Below are positions 7,432-16,356 of a stretch of DNA of 38,565 nucleotides, piece after piece; the first letter of the stretch is position 1; each line of letters starts with the position of its first letter. The notes beneath the pieces are model-generated. The model ran no database searches and was not told the origin of the DNA. It was given only the letters and a program-made list of their open reading frames with translations. The DNA lies in assembly GCA_944325115.1 (NCBI GenBank), contig CALUYX010000003.1:1-38565 (forward strand), written 5' to 3'. A program made the position numbers and the translations under genes. This DNA is from Candidatus Gastranaerophilales bacterium. GTDB taxonomy: Bacteria; Cyanobacteriota; Vampirovibrionia; Gastranaerophilales; Gastranaerophilaceae.

Positions 7432-8823
7432 ATGGAGTTTCCCGAGTATCATTTTATAGCAATTGGCGGTATCGGACAAAGTGCTCTGGCAGAGATTTTG
7501 CTTAAAGAAGGTAAGAAAGTAAGCGGTTCTGATATTTCAAAAAGTAAATATGTAAAAAAACTTGAAAATCTGGGTGCAAAAATATACATAGGACACGGCG
7601 CAGACAATATACAAGGTGCGCCAAAGATTGTTATTTCAAGTGCTATAAAAGAAGATAACCCCGAGTTAAAATATGCCCGAGAAAATGGTCTTGAAGTGCT
7701 TCACCGTTCAGACCTGCTAAAAGTAATTTCTCAAAGATACTCTGAGTTTTTTGGTTTCTGTGGAACCCATGGAAAAACTACGACCAGCGGACTTTGTGCC
7801 TATCTTTTATCAAAAGGCGGCTTTAAGCCGGCGTACGCCATTGGCGGTATTATTCCCGAATTAAATACAAATGGCGATTGTGAGGATAAAAATACTCCGT
7901 ATTTTGTCGCTGAGCTTGATGAAAGCGATGGAACGGTCGTAAAATATGCTCCAAAGTATGTTTTAATTAACAATCTTGAAGCTGACCACTTAGATTTTTA
8001 TAAAAACGGTCTTGATGATATTCTAAAAACTTTCCGTAAATTTATCTTGAACCTTAGAACTGATTCCAGAGTTGTTGTTAATATTGACAATGCAGGAAAT
8101 CAAAAGCTTTTGGAAGAAAACTCCGATTATGGTAATTTTGTTACTTGTTCAATTTTAAACAAGAATGCGGATTATAGTGCACAAAACATTGTGCTTGATG
8201 TTTTAAGTTCGAGCTTTGATTTTTATAAAGGCGATAAATGTCTGGGTAAAATAGAGCTTTCTATCCCCGGTAAGCATAATGTTTCAAATGCTCTTGGAGT
8301 TGCTGCTTGTCTTATCGAAGCGGGTTTTGGCTTTAATGTTTTTGCGCAGTATTTTAAAACATTCAGCGGTATGGGAAGAAGATTTCAAAAAAGTGCTGAG
8401 TTTGACACTATAAGAGTAATTGATGATTATGCGCATCACCCAAGCGAAATAAAAGCGACTCTTGATGCTGTAAAAAACTATGATAATGGCAGGGTTGTTG
8501 CAATATTCCAACCGCACAGATTTTCAAGATTTTCAGGTTTTTATAACGAATTTCTTGATGCACTTATGCTTGCGGATTATATTTGTGTTCTTGATGTATA
8601 TGCTGCAGGGGAAACATATTCAGGGGGTTTAAAGCCGAGTGATTTTGCTTTTGAGCTTCAAAGGGCGGGTAAAAATGCCAAATACTTTTGCGGTTCCATT
8701 GAAGAAGCTGCTGAGCAAATTATCGGAACAATTGAGCCTTATGATTTGATTTTTACGCTTGGTGCGGGTGATATTACAAAGATGGGCGGTGTTTTAAATG
8801 AATTGTACATGCTCAAAAAGTAA
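7432..8823 (+). CDS. murC: UDP-N-acetylmuramate--L-alanine ligase
   Basis: ATP-dependent addition of L-Ala to UDP-MurNAc, the first Mur ligase step, cytosolic. The 463-aa sequence shows the N-terminal Rossmann motif AIGGIGQSALAE (10-21), the ATP loop GTHGKTTTSG (111-120), LDESDGT (162-168) and DDYAHHPSEI in the C-terminal half. The ATG follows the glycosyltransferase stop directly, with GGAGGGG 6 nt upstream inside the previous gene. It overlaps murB by 26 nt. An adjacent murC-murB pair is usual in cyanobacteria and several other phyla. Confidence 0.97.
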   Translation: MEFPEYHFIAIGGIGQSALAEILLKEGKKVSGSDISKSKYVKKLENLGAKIYIGHGADNIQGAPKIVISSAIKEDNPELKYARENGLEVLHRSDLLKVISQRYSEFFGFCGTHGKTTTSGLCAYLLSKGGFKPAYAIGGIIPELNTNGDCEDKNTPYFVAELDESDGTVVKYAPKYVLINNLEADHLDFYKNGLDDILKTFRKFILNLRTDSRVVVNIDNAGNQKLLEENSDYGNFVTCSILNKNADYSAQNIVLDVLSSSFDFYKGDKCLGKIELSIPGKHNVSNALGVAACLIEAGFGFNVFAQYFKTFSGMGRRFQKSAEFDTIRVIDDYAHHPSEIKATLDAVKNYDNGRVVAIFQPHRFSRFSGFYNEFLDALMLADYICVLDVYAAGETYSGGLKPSDFAFELQRAGKNAKYFCGSIEEAAEQIIGTIEPYDLIFTLGAGDITKMGGVLNELYMLKK

Positions 8824-9742
8824 CATAGAGTCTTACGAAAAATTTGAATTAAAAAACTTTAACGCCTTGAAAATTTCCTCAACTGCCGATGTTGCATATT
8901 TTGTAAAAGATGAAGCACAATTTTGTTCCTTATTTGAGCGTTACAAAAATATTAATGTAATAGGCTGCGGTTCAAATGTTCTGCTCTCAAGTTTGGGGGT
9001 CAGAGAGCCTGTTGTTCTGACACGTAAAATGTCCGAAATTTCTTTTAGAAAAAATGTTGTTGAAGTTGAAGCGGGTGCTGCTGTTCAGAAACTTTCTGTT
9101 GAGGCTTTTAAAAATTCCCTTAGCGGTTTTGAGTTTTTAATCGGACTACCTGCTACGCTTGGTGGTGCCGTTGCAATGAATGCGGGTGCACATAATCAGT
9201 GTATATCTGATTTTTTTGTAAGTGCAAGAGTTTTTGATACATTAGAGAATAAAATTTTGTGTTTAGATAAAGAGCAGATGCAATTTTCTTACAGAAATTC
9301 TCTCATAAAGAAAAACCCCAACAGATATGTTGTTTTGAGTGCAAAATTTGAACTAATTAAAGCTGAACATTCTGCTATTGAAAATAAAATGAAGGAAAAT
9401 TCCGAGTTTAGAAAAAGAGTTCAGCCATCGCTTGCGTTACCGAATTTAGGGAGCGTGTTTAAAAATCCCACACTGCAGGATGGTCAAGTACAAAGTGCAG
9501 GCATGTTGATTGACAAATGCGGCTTGAAGGGTTATAAAATCGGTGGAGCAGGTGTGTGGGAGAACCATGGTAATTTTGTTATAAATTATAACAATTGTAC
9601 ATCATCAGACTATACAAATGTGGTCTATAAAATGTATGATAGTGTAAAAGAGAGATTTGGAATACAGCTTGAATGCGAGATTGTTCGCATGGGCGAGTTT
9701 AGCGAGTCAGAGGAAGAAAAATGGAAAATAATGTCAAATTAA
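8798..9742 (+). CDS. murB: UDP-N-acetylenolpyruvoylglucosamine reductase
   Basis: FAD/NADPH enzyme producing UDP-MurNAc, the substrate of MurC. The 314-aa protein is the shorter type II form: FAD-binding IGCGSNVLLSS (55-65) and GLPATLGGAVAMNAGAH (116-132), SYRNS (164-168), and GSVFKNP (218-224) with the proton-donor Ser219; the C-terminal LECEIVRMGE holds the catalytic Glu region. It has a Cys-containing N terminus (MNCTCSK) encoded inside the murC end; a start further in would cut the first beta strand, so 8798 is preferred although the ribosome site is weak. The next gene, ddl, overlaps it by 22 nt. Confidence 0.96.
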   Translation: MNCTCSKSNIESYEKFELKNFNALKISSTADVAYFVKDEAQFCSLFERYKNINVIGCGSNVLLSSLGVREPVVLTRKMSEISFRKNVVEVEAGAAVQKLSVEAFKNSLSGFEFLIGLPATLGGAVAMNAGAHNQCISDFFVSARVFDTLENKILCLDKEQMQFSYRNSLIKKNPNRYVVLSAKFELIKAEHSAIENKMKENSEFRKRVQPSLALPNLGSVFKNPTLQDGQVQSAGMLIDKCGLKGYKIGGAGVWENHGNFVINYNNCTSSDYTNVVYKMYDSVKERFGIQLECEIVRMGEFSESEEEKWKIMSN

Positions 9743-10671
9743 ATAAAAAATCTAAAATTGCCGTGCTTTGTGGCGGTATGTCAGCCGAAAGAGAAGTTTC
9801 GCTAAGAAGCGGTAAAAATGTTCGCAATGCACTTGTTGCTCTTGGATATGAAAACGCACTTCTTGTTGATGTTGACAGAAACATTGCAAAGACATTAAGT
9901 GATGGAAATTTTGAATTTGCCTTTAATGTGCTGCATGGCAGATATGGTGAAGATGGCTGCATACAAGGCTTGCTTGAAATAATGGGTATTAAGTATACAG
10001 GTTGCAATGTAAAATCAAGTGCGATTTGTATGGATAAAGAAACTACAAAAAATGTTCTTGCATCCTGTGGTATACCGCTTATTTCTTCGGTGTGTATAAC
10101 TGAGGAAAATGAACTTGAAAAAAGTGTGTCGGGTTTAGATTTTCCGCTTATGGTTAAGCCTGTAAATGAAGGTTCAAGTATTGGTATGAGCAAGGTTAAT
10201 AACTTAGAAGAGCTAAAAGAAGCTTTTAAACTTGCAAAAAAGTCTGATAACAAAATCTTAATAGAAGAATATTATCAGGGTAAAAGTGCAACAGTTGGTG
10301 TATTACAAAGATATAACGGCGACAAGTTGGAAACTTTTGCAACTCCCATACTTGGTTTTGAAACAAAAACCGATTGGTATGATTATGAGGCAAAATATAC
10401 AAAAGGGCTTACAAAGTTTATTTTACCTGCGGATTTTAGTGACGAGATGACAAAACAAATACAAGAAATTGCGGTAAAATCTTTTCATGCTTGTGAGTGC
10501 AGAGGGGTTGCAAGGGTTGATTTTCTTGTATACAACGATACACCATACGTTCTTGAAATAAATACAAACCCCGGCATGACTGACCTAAGCGATTTGCCTG
10601 CTCAAGCAAATCACATGGGCATAGACTACAATTCGTTGGTCGAAATGATACTTAAAACTTCGGAGTTTTAA
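9721..10671 (+). CDS. ddl: D-alanine--D-alanine ligase
   Basis: ATP-grasp ligase forming the D-Ala-D-Ala dipeptide for peptidoglycan. At 316 aa it has the usual length for the DdlB type. Visible motifs are AVLCGGMSAEREVSLRSG at the N terminus, NVLHGRYGEDGCIQGLLE, VKPVNEGSSIGMSKV in the ATP-binding part, and EINTNPGMTDLS near the end, with the Mg-binding Glu/Asn. The start lies inside murB with GAGGAAGAAA just ahead. I see nothing that marks it as a D-Ala-D-Lac or D-Ala-D-Ser enzyme, but that cannot be excluded by eye. Confidence 0.96.
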   Translation: MENNVKLNKKSKIAVLCGGMSAEREVSLRSGKNVRNALVALGYENALLVDVDRNIAKTLSDGNFEFAFNVLHGRYGEDGCIQGLLEIMGIKYTGCNVKSSAICMDKETTKNVLASCGIPLISSVCITEENELEKSVSGLDFPLMVKPVNEGSSIGMSKVNNLEELKEAFKLAKKSDNKILIEEYYQGKSATVGVLQRYNGDKLETFATPILGFETKTDWYDYEAKYTKGLTKFILPADFSDEMTKQIQEIAVKSFHACECRGVARVDFLVYNDTPYVLEINTNPGMTDLSDLPAQANHMGIDYNSLVEMILKTSEF

Positions 10672-11552
10672 TGGGACAGGAATATTACAGAAGACGTCTT
10701 AGAGCAAATAAAATGCGAAGAAAAATTGCTTCTACAAGAAGCATGATAAGAAGGCTTCGCATGTTTTTGCGTCTTGTGCTAATTATTCTTATAGTCGTTT
10801 TTGGACTTAAGGTTTTAAAAATGCATGGTTGGTATCTCAATCAAGAACTTTTGTCGGCTACGGATGAAAGTGTTATAAAAATCGAGGGAAATATTATTAC
10901 TCCAAAGTATAAGATTGTCGATTTGATAAGACAGGTGCAACTTCCTAATACCCAAATTTTCAGGCTTGATACAACTGAAATGGAGGAAAATATCAAGCAG
11001 TTGCAGCCCATAAGAAAGGTTTACGTGCGCAGATTTTGGCATCCTGCAAGGATTGATGTATTGGTTGAGGAAAGAGTCCCTGTGTTTTTAATTACTCCTA
11101 AAATAGACGCTACGCCAATTGCAGCTATTACAACCGATGGTGTTTTAATTGACAGGGAGTATATGCCGATAAGCCCCAAGTTTAAAACGTATAAAATTAT
11201 TACCTACGGTGTGCGCGGCGATGATTATGAAAAGTGGAATAAAGAAAGAGTTGATGAAATATTGCGTCTGACCACAGCTCTTGAAGCGTATAGCGGTCAA
11301 ATAGTTGAGTATATTGATTTGAGAAATCCGACAGATGTGTATATTAAACTTGAAAAAGTTTTAATAAGATTCGGAGAAATCAATGACACAGCACTTGTGA
11401 GGGCAAAGTGGATAGCTACAATTTTGCCTGAAACAAGAAACTTTAAACAGAAAATAAAATATATTGACTTAAGGTGGGAAGATGCCCACTATATTAAGTT
11501 GGAAGAAAATTCTCAACAAAGTAAAGAAGAACCCAAGGAGCAAGAAAATTAA
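10671..11552 (+). CDS. ftsQ: Cell division protein FtsQ/DivIB-like (POTRA domain)
   Basis: Single-pass divisome protein linking early and late division proteins. A very basic cytoplasmic N terminus (about 1-30, many Arg/Lys) leads to a membrane segment at about 31-47, then a POTRA domain (VIKIEGNIITPKYKIVDLI, through PIRKVYVRRFWHPARIDVLV, EERVP) and a beta-rich C-terminal domain. It overlaps ddl by one base (TAATG). The ddl-ftsQ order is typical, but ftsA/ftsZ do not follow: the next gene is on the other strand and overlaps the ftsQ end by 4 nt. Confidence 0.9.
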   Translation: MGQEYYRRRLRANKMRRKIASTRSMIRRLRMFLRLVLIILIVVFGLKVLKMHGWYLNQELLSATDESVIKIEGNIITPKYKIVDLIRQVQLPNTQIFRLDTTEMEENIKQLQPIRKVYVRRFWHPARIDVLVEERVPVFLITPKIDATPIAAITTDGVLIDREYMPISPKFKTYKIITYGVRGDDYEKWNKERVDEILRLTTALEAYSGQIVEYIDLRNPTDVYIKLEKVLIRFGEINDTALVRAKWIATILPETRNFKQKIKYIDLRWEDAHYIKLEENSQQSKEEPKEQEN

Positions 11553-12739
11553 AAATAGCTCTTTAGCAGTTCTTGAATGTTTGAATCTTCTATTTTGCTA
11601 AGTCCTGCCTCAAGTTCGAGTTTAAAACCAAGAACCATTGCCGCTCTTGCACATTCGCACATTACAGTCGGGTTTTGTGTTGTGTGATACAATTGTGCAA
11701 TTTTGTCTGATTCATTCTTTGCATCTAAGTTTATAATTGCATTTATTGCCCTTATAGCTCTTTTTGAATTTTTAAAAAGCTCTTGTGAAATTACTTCTGC
11801 ATTAGGATTGTATCTTTTTAGTAAATTATCCAGATTTTTTAATTCACATATGGCGTCTTTGCTTAAATCAAATGTATAAATATTCTCATGACTAACAAGT
11901 TGCACAAGTGTTTTAACATCAGTGAGTATTCTTGAATCAAAAGACGATTTTTTATCCAGTCTTTTTTCGCAGAATGAAAAAATGTTAAAGCCATATATTG
12001 TTTCAAGAGAAATATCCTCAGGGTATGCGCTTATAATTTCATCGTATAGTGTATTTACTTCTTCAGAAGAAAGTAAGTTATCAAGTTCATCGGGATGGTA
12101 TTTGTACAAAAGTTCCTGAGCAATATTTGCGCTTAGTACGGAGTCTGATAATTTACCTATAATTAGAGGAAGGTCTTCTTTTGCGCCATAGTTGATTAAA
12201 AATTTTATTGCGCTAAATTGTGTGAAATCATCATCGCTTTTAAGCATTTCATAGGCTTCACTTCTTGATGTGTTGTCACCAAACGCAGCAAGAGCTGCAG
12301 CGCAAGAGGAGCTTAATATTTCATCTTCATCAAAGGCATGTTTATTTAAATATTCCAATGCTAGTGGGTCATTTATTTTTTCAAAATATTTTGCCGCATG
12401 GATTTTTTGCTCAATGTTTCCGTTTTCAAATATATCAAGGATGTCGTCTGTTAAGTCCTCATTTGCATATTTTAGCCATGATTTTACAATATAGTGACTT
12501 AGTTGAGAGTCGTATATTTTGGCAAATTCCAAGGTGCTTGCAATATTGTTTTTATTTGTTGCCTGCGATAAATTTCTGATGATTTTCTCCATTATAAAAT
12601 CAAATATATGCTCGGAATTTTCACAAAGCGTTTTAAATGTTTCAAAATCGCAAGAATCAACAACGTCTTGCGCGGTTTTTTTTGAAAGCTCATTGTCTTT
12701 TGATACAAGGTTTTTGGCGTTTTGTGTCGTAAAGTTCAT
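11549..12739 (-). CDS. HEAT/ARM-like helical repeat protein, unknown function
   Basis: The 396-aa product is helical throughout with repeated two-helix units typical of HEAT repeats, for example around IEQKIHAAKYFEKINDPLAL, EILSSSCAAALAAFGD and DDFTQFSAIKFLINYGAKED. Such repeats are scaffolds for protein binding; no catalytic motif, signal peptide or membrane segment is visible. It is preceded by a -10 box 7 nt before the ATG, so the mRNA is probably leaderless. It stands alone between the ftsQ and pyrH operons, convergent with ftsQ (4-nt overlap) and divergent from pyrH. Another long helical unknown lies at 27037; no clear similarity was seen by eye. Confidence 0.75.
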   Translation of the reverse strand: MNFTTQNAKNLVSKDNELSKKTAQDVVDSCDFETFKTLCENSEHIFDFIMEKIIRNLSQATNKNNIASTLEFAKIYDSQLSHYIVKSWLKYANEDLTDDILDIFENGNIEQKIHAAKYFEKINDPLALEYLNKHAFDEDEILSSSCAAALAAFGDNTSRSEAYEMLKSDDDFTQFSAIKFLINYGAKEDLPLIIGKLSDSVLSANIAQELLYKYHPDELDNLLSSEEVNTLYDEIISAYPEDISLETIYGFNIFSFCEKRLDKKSSFDSRILTDVKTLVQLVSHENIYTFDLSKDAICELKNLDNLLKRYNPNAEVISQELFKNSKRAIRAINAIINLDAKNESDKIAQLYHTTQNPTVMCECARAAMVLGFKLELEAGLSKIEDSNIQELLKSYF

Positions 12740-12746
12740 ATTTACA

Positions 12747-12752
12747 ATTATA
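12747..12752 (-). promoter_or_regulatory. -10 box of the HEAT-repeat gene (leaderless)
   Basis: TATAAT on the minus strand with 7 nt to the ATG at 12739, so transcription should start at or next to the A of the ATG. No ribosome binding site is present or possible on such a transcript. The divergent pyrH -10 box lies 20 bp away. Confidence 0.6.
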
Positions 12753-12771
12753 CAACAGTTTAAATTTCTTG

Positions 12772-12777
12772 TATAAT
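12772..12777 (+). promoter_or_regulatory. -10 box of the pyrH-frr-cdsA-rnc-rpe operon
   Basis: TTGTATAAT, expected start near 12784, leaving a 22-nt leader that contains AAGG about 8 nt before the pyrH ATG. The same octamer-like context (TTGTATAAT) occurs in the divergent promoter on the other strand. The -35 is not clear. Confidence 0.55.
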
Positions 12778-12805
12778 TATTTTGTTAGTTTTATAAGGCT
12801 AAATT

Positions 12806-13528
12806 ATGTCAGAATTAAAATTTAAAAAGATACTTCTAAAAATAAGCGGTGAGGCACTTTTGGGCGAGCAGGAATTTGGTATTGACCCAAAACCTGTCGA
12901 GATGATATGTAATGAAATAAAAAAAGTTCATGACCAAGGCGTCCAGCTTGCCATTGTTGTTGGCGGCGGTAACATATTCCGTGGTATGAAGAACTCTCAG
13001 AAGCTTGGTATGGACCAAGCATCAGGTGATTATGTCGGCATGTTGGCAACTGTTATGAATGCTATTGCACTTCAAAGCGAATTAAGAAAAATAGGTGTGC
13101 CATGCAGGGTTCAGTCTGCCTTGGATATTCATAAAATCGCAGAACCTTATATAAGATTCAAGGCTATACGACACCTTGAAAAGGACAGAGTTGTTATTTT
13201 TGCCGCAGGCACAGGCAATCCATTCTTTACAACAGACACTGCTGCTGCTCTAAGAGCTGCCGAGCTTGGTGCTGAGGCTATGTTAATGGCAAAAAACGGT
13301 GTCGACGGCGTATATTCAGATGACCCCAGAGTAAATCCGGATGCTAAAAAGTATGACAAAATCACTTATGATGATATAATAATGAACAACCTGAAAGTGA
13401 TGGATTTAACTTCTTGTTCTCTTTGTAAACAAAATAATATACCAATCTATGTATTTGATTTTGCGCAAAAAGACAGTATTATTAAAATCTTAAAAAATGA
13501 AAATATAGGAACATATGTAGGAGAATAG
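12806..13528 (+). CDS. pyrH: Uridylate kinase
   Basis: Phosphorylates UMP to UDP (hexameric amino-acid-kinase fold, cytosol). The 240-aa length and the motifs KISGEALLGEQEFGID, VVGGGNIFRGM, DYVGMLATVMNA and GTGNPFFTTDTAAALRA are diagnostic. The start is supported by a plausible ribosome site and promoter immediately upstream. It heads an operon with frr only 3 nt downstream, the widely conserved pyrH-frr pair. Confidence 0.97.
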   Translation: MSELKFKKILLKISGEALLGEQEFGIDPKPVEMICNEIKKVHDQGVQLAIVVGGGNIFRGMKNSQKLGMDQASGDYVGMLATVMNAIALQSELRKIGVPCRVQSALDIHKIAEPYIRFKAIRHLEKDRVVIFAAGTGNPFFTTDTAAALRAAELGAEAMLMAKNGVDGVYSDDPRVNPDAKKYDKITYDDIIMNNLKVMDLTSCSLCKQNNIPIYVFDFAQKDSIIKILKNENIGTYVGE

Positions 13529-13531
13529 AAA

Positions 13532-14092
13532 ATGTCAGTTGACGAAATTAAAAATTCGGGCAAAGAAAAAATGGAAAAATGCGTAGCTCAGCTTAAAAAA
13601 GAGCTTGCAACAGTTAGAACGGGAAGAGCTAATCCTCTTATCCTTGATAAAGTAATGGTTGATTACTATGGTGCACCAACTCCCCTTCGTCAAATGGCAC
13701 AAGTAAGTGTTTCAGAGGGTACAACACTTGTAATTACACCTTTTGATAAAACTATAGTTAAAGAGATAGAAAAAGCTATTACAAAAGCAGAATTAGGCAT
13801 TACTCCTAACTCTGACGGTATTGTTGTAAGACTGGCTTTCCCGCCATTGACAGAAGACAGAAGAAAACAGCTTTCAAAAGATGTAAAAGCGATGGGTGAA
13901 AATGCTAAAGTTGCAATACGTAACGTGCGTCGTGATATGACAGATGATGTTAAAAAACTTGAAAAAGCTGAAAATATGCCTGAAGATGCCGTAAAAGATG
14001 CTCAGGCTGAAGTTCAAAAACTTACGGATAAATATATTGCGATTGTGGATGAAATAGTTGTTGAAAAAGAAAAAGAGGTTTTAACAGTATAG
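13532..14092 (+). CDS. frr: Ribosome recycling factor
   Basis: Splits post-termination ribosomes together with EF-G. The 186-aa sequence shows ATVRTGRANPLILDKVMVDYYG, LRQMAQVSV and the central NSDGIVVRLAFPPLTEDRRK, all conserved in RRF, with the long-helix composition in both ends. GGAGAA stands 6 nt before the ATG. The stop codon overlaps the GTG start of cdsA by one base. Confidence 0.97.
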   Translation: MSVDEIKNSGKEKMEKCVAQLKKELATVRTGRANPLILDKVMVDYYGAPTPLRQMAQVSVSEGTTLVITPFDKTIVKEIEKAITKAELGITPNSDGIVVRLAFPPLTEDRRKQLSKDVKAMGENAKVAIRNVRRDMTDDVKKLEKAENMPEDAVKDAQAEVQKLTDKYIAIVDEIVVEKEKEVLTV

Positions 14093-14994
14093 TGGATGAA
14101 ACTCAAAAACAAAATAAAACAATGAGAGTAATAACAGGAGTTATTATTTCTCTAATTGCTCTTGTTTGTCTGTTTATGGGTGGTTTGCCCATATTGGGCT
14201 TCTTGTTGGTGGTTATTTTCCTTGGTTCGGTTGAATATGTAAAAATCCTAAAGACCAAGGGTTTCCACCCGAGCTTGTCGTTAATTTTGTTGACTGACGT
14301 TGTTTTTGCATTGTTAATATTTTTCAGGCGTTTTGACCTTTTGCCTTCGGTAATTTCTCTTGCCGTAATGGCTTCATTCCTTATGGTTTTGTTTATGGGT
14401 CGACAACCTTATATTGTTAATGTTGCAACAACTGTTTTAGGGTTTTTGTATTGCGGCTGGTTGCCTTGCCACCTTTTGCTGATAAGACAAATAAGCTCTG
14501 ATAGAATAAATGCCTTTCAAATTGGAATTAATGAGGGGCTATGGCTTGTTATTTTTGTATTCTTGATAGTCGTGGCAACAGATATAGGCGGATATTACTT
14601 TGGTTCAAAATTTGGAAAACACAAGTTATCTCCTGTGATAAGTCCTAAAAAAACTATAGAAGGTGCATTGGGGGCTACTTTTGTGGCGCTTATTGTGGCA
14701 GCACTTGGAGTATTTTATACAAAATTAACTATTATTCAGGCACTGACTGCAGGGTTGTTAATTACCGTTTCGGCTCAATTGGGCGATTTATCGGAATCTT
14801 TAGTTAAACGTGATGCCGGCGTTAAGGATTCAAGCAATATTCTGCCGGGGCATGGCGGTATACTTGACAGAACTGACGGGTATCTTTTTGCTCTGCCTGT
14901 AGCATTTTATTTCTTTGTAAATTTTGCATATGGAAATAATTTAATACATGAGTTTTTTAAATATGTTCAAGGTGCAATAAATGTCTACTTCTGA
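14092..14994 (+). CDS. cdsA: Phosphatidate cytidylyltransferase (CDP-diglyceride synthase)
   Basis: Integral membrane enzyme forming CDP-diacylglycerol from phosphatidate and CTP, the branch point to all phospholipids. Multiple hydrophobic segments span the protein, and the C-terminal signature LVKRDAGVKDSSNILPGHGG-ILDRTD is present at about residues 238-262. The start is GTG at 14092 (TAGTG, overlapping the frr stop); the ATG at 14096 is out of frame. AGAGG lies about 11 nt upstream. The uppS gene that often sits between frr and cdsA is missing here. Confidence 0.95.
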   Translation: MDETQKQNKTMRVITGVIISLIALVCLFMGGLPILGFLLVVIFLGSVEYVKILKTKGFHPSLSLILLTDVVFALLIFFRRFDLLPSVISLAVMASFLMVLFMGRQPYIVNVATTVLGFLYCGWLPCHLLLIRQISSDRINAFQIGINEGLWLVIFVFLIVVATDIGGYYFGSKFGKHKLSPVISPKKTIEGALGATFVALIVAALGVFYTKLTIIQALTAGLLITVSAQLGDLSESLVKRDAGVKDSSNILPGHGGILDRTDGYLFALPVAFYFFVNFAYGNNLIHEFFKYVQGAINVYF

Positions 14995-15718
14995 TAGAGA
15001 GTTAGCCTATTGCAAATTCTTGGATTCGCTTGGCTTTGGCTCAAGCGAGGATTTTTCTCTTTTTGAGAAAGCCATGAGGCATACTTCTTATGTTCATGAG
15101 GCTGACATTCCTATTGAATGCTCATATGAAAGACTTGAGTTTCTGGGAGATGCGGTATTAAAGCTTGTTGTGAGCAAGTATCTGTATTTAAAATATCCCC
15201 AGTATAAAGAAGGTATTCTCTCAAAAGTACGAGGAGAAATTGTTGCTGATAAAACTTTGGCTGAATTTGCAACCAAAATCGGGCTGAATAATTTTATTTT
15301 AATGTCTAAAAACGAAAGAAAAACAGGCGGTGAGAAAAAACAGTCTATTTTGGCGTGCGCTTTTGAGGCTTTTTTGGGTGCAATTTATTTAACCTGCAAG
15401 CAAGATGGCTATAGTAAAGTTGAAGATTTTCTGGTTTCAAATTTCTCTTGCGATATGTGTAAAATTGAAGAAAATATAGAAAAAATTAACCCTAAGCAGC
15501 AATTGCAGGAATACACGCAAGAGAAAAATCATACACTACCTGAGTATGTGCTGATTTCAAAGACCGGTTCCGAACATAATTCCGATTTTGAAGTTGGTGT
15601 TTATTTTGAAGGAAAACTGCTTGCAAAAGGTATGGGCAAATCTAAAAAGCTTGCTCAGCAAGACGCAGCAAAAAATGCGCTTGAGTATTTAAAAAGTGAG
15701 GGCTTATGGGAATCGTAG
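14981..15718 (+). CDS. rnc: Ribonuclease III
   Basis: Double-strand-specific endoribonuclease for rRNA processing and antisense control. The catalytic domain has YERLEFLGDAVLKL (49-62, signature motif) and ACAFEAFLGAIYL (125-137, second acidic cluster with Glu129); the C-terminal dsRNA-binding domain runs from about NPKQQLQEYTQEK to the end (KLAQQDAAKNALEYL). The 245-aa length is normal. AAGGTG 6 nt before the ATG supports the start, which overlaps cdsA by 14 nt. The rpe gene begins inside its last codons. Confidence 0.97.
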   Translation: MSTSDRELAYCKFLDSLGFGSSEDFSLFEKAMRHTSYVHEADIPIECSYERLEFLGDAVLKLVVSKYLYLKYPQYKEGILSKVRGEIVADKTLAEFATKIGLNNFILMSKNERKTGGEKKQSILACAFEAFLGAIYLTCKQDGYSKVEDFLVSNFSCDMCKIEENIEKINPKQQLQEYTQEKNHTLPEYVLISKTGSEHNSDFEVGVYFEGKLLAKGMGKSKKLAQQDAAKNALEYLKSEGLWES

Positions 15719-16356
15719 TTTCTCCTTCAATTTTATCTGCGGATTTTGCAAATTTAGAACGGGATGTCTTAGCCATTAAAGAAGCGGGCGCCCAGTGGGT
15801 GCATATTGATGTTATGGACGGCCATTTTGTGCCCAATATTACAATTGGTGCGCCTGTTGTAAAAGCCTTAAGAAAAATTCAAGATATTAAGCTTGATGTG
15901 CATTTAATGATTAGCGAACCTAAAAAATATGTTAAAGATTTCATATCGGCAGGAGCTGACATTATAACTTTTCATTATGAAGCACAGAAAGAATTTAATA
16001 TGGAGATAATTGAAGAAATAAAATCTTCAAATGTTATGGCGGGACTTTCAATTAAGCCAAAAACTCCTGTTTGTGAGATTGAAAGGTTTATACCTTATCT
16101 TGATTTAGTTCTTATTATGACGGTTGAACCCGGTTTTGGCGGGCAGAAATTTATGCATGAGTGTGTGAATAAAATTGCTGATGTAAGAGAGTATGCAAGG
16201 CTTGCTAAAAAAGATAATTTATTTATACAAGTTGACGGCGGTATTAACGATAAAACTGCAAAAATCTGTAAAGATTTAGGTGCCAACTCTCTTGTGGCGG
16301 GCAGCTACATATTTAATTCAAGTAATATAAGTGCCGCTATTAATTCTCTTTTTTAA
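15706..16356 (+). CDS. rpe: Ribulose-phosphate 3-epimerase
   Basis: Interconverts ribulose-5-P and xylulose-5-P in the pentose phosphate pathway. A 216-aa TIM barrel with VSPSILSADFANLE, WVHIDVMDGHFVPNIT (catalytic Asp and metal ligands), LDVHLMI, MTVEPGFGGQKF and QVDGGIN. It overlaps rnc by 13 nt, with GAGGG just upstream. The 3' end overlaps the convergent queH by 17 nt. In a heterotroph this serves the non-oxidative pentose pathway; it is no evidence for a Calvin cycle. Confidence 0.97.
   Translation: MGIVVSPSILSADFANLERDVLAIKEAGAQWVHIDVMDGHFVPNITIGAPVVKALRKIQDIKLDVHLMISEPKKYVKDFISAGADIITFHYEAQKEFNMEIIEEIKSSNVMAGLSIKPKTPVCEIERFIPYLDLVLIMTVEPGFGGQKFMHECVNKIADVREYARLAKKDNLFIQVDGGINDKTAKICKDLGANSLVAGSYIFNSSNISAAINSLF

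Noticed and set aside
9699-10253. Antisense 184-aa open frame inside ddl
   Set aside because: It is the opposite strand of a well-supported ddl/murB region, Ser/Leu/Phe-rich, without a ribosome site or family motif.
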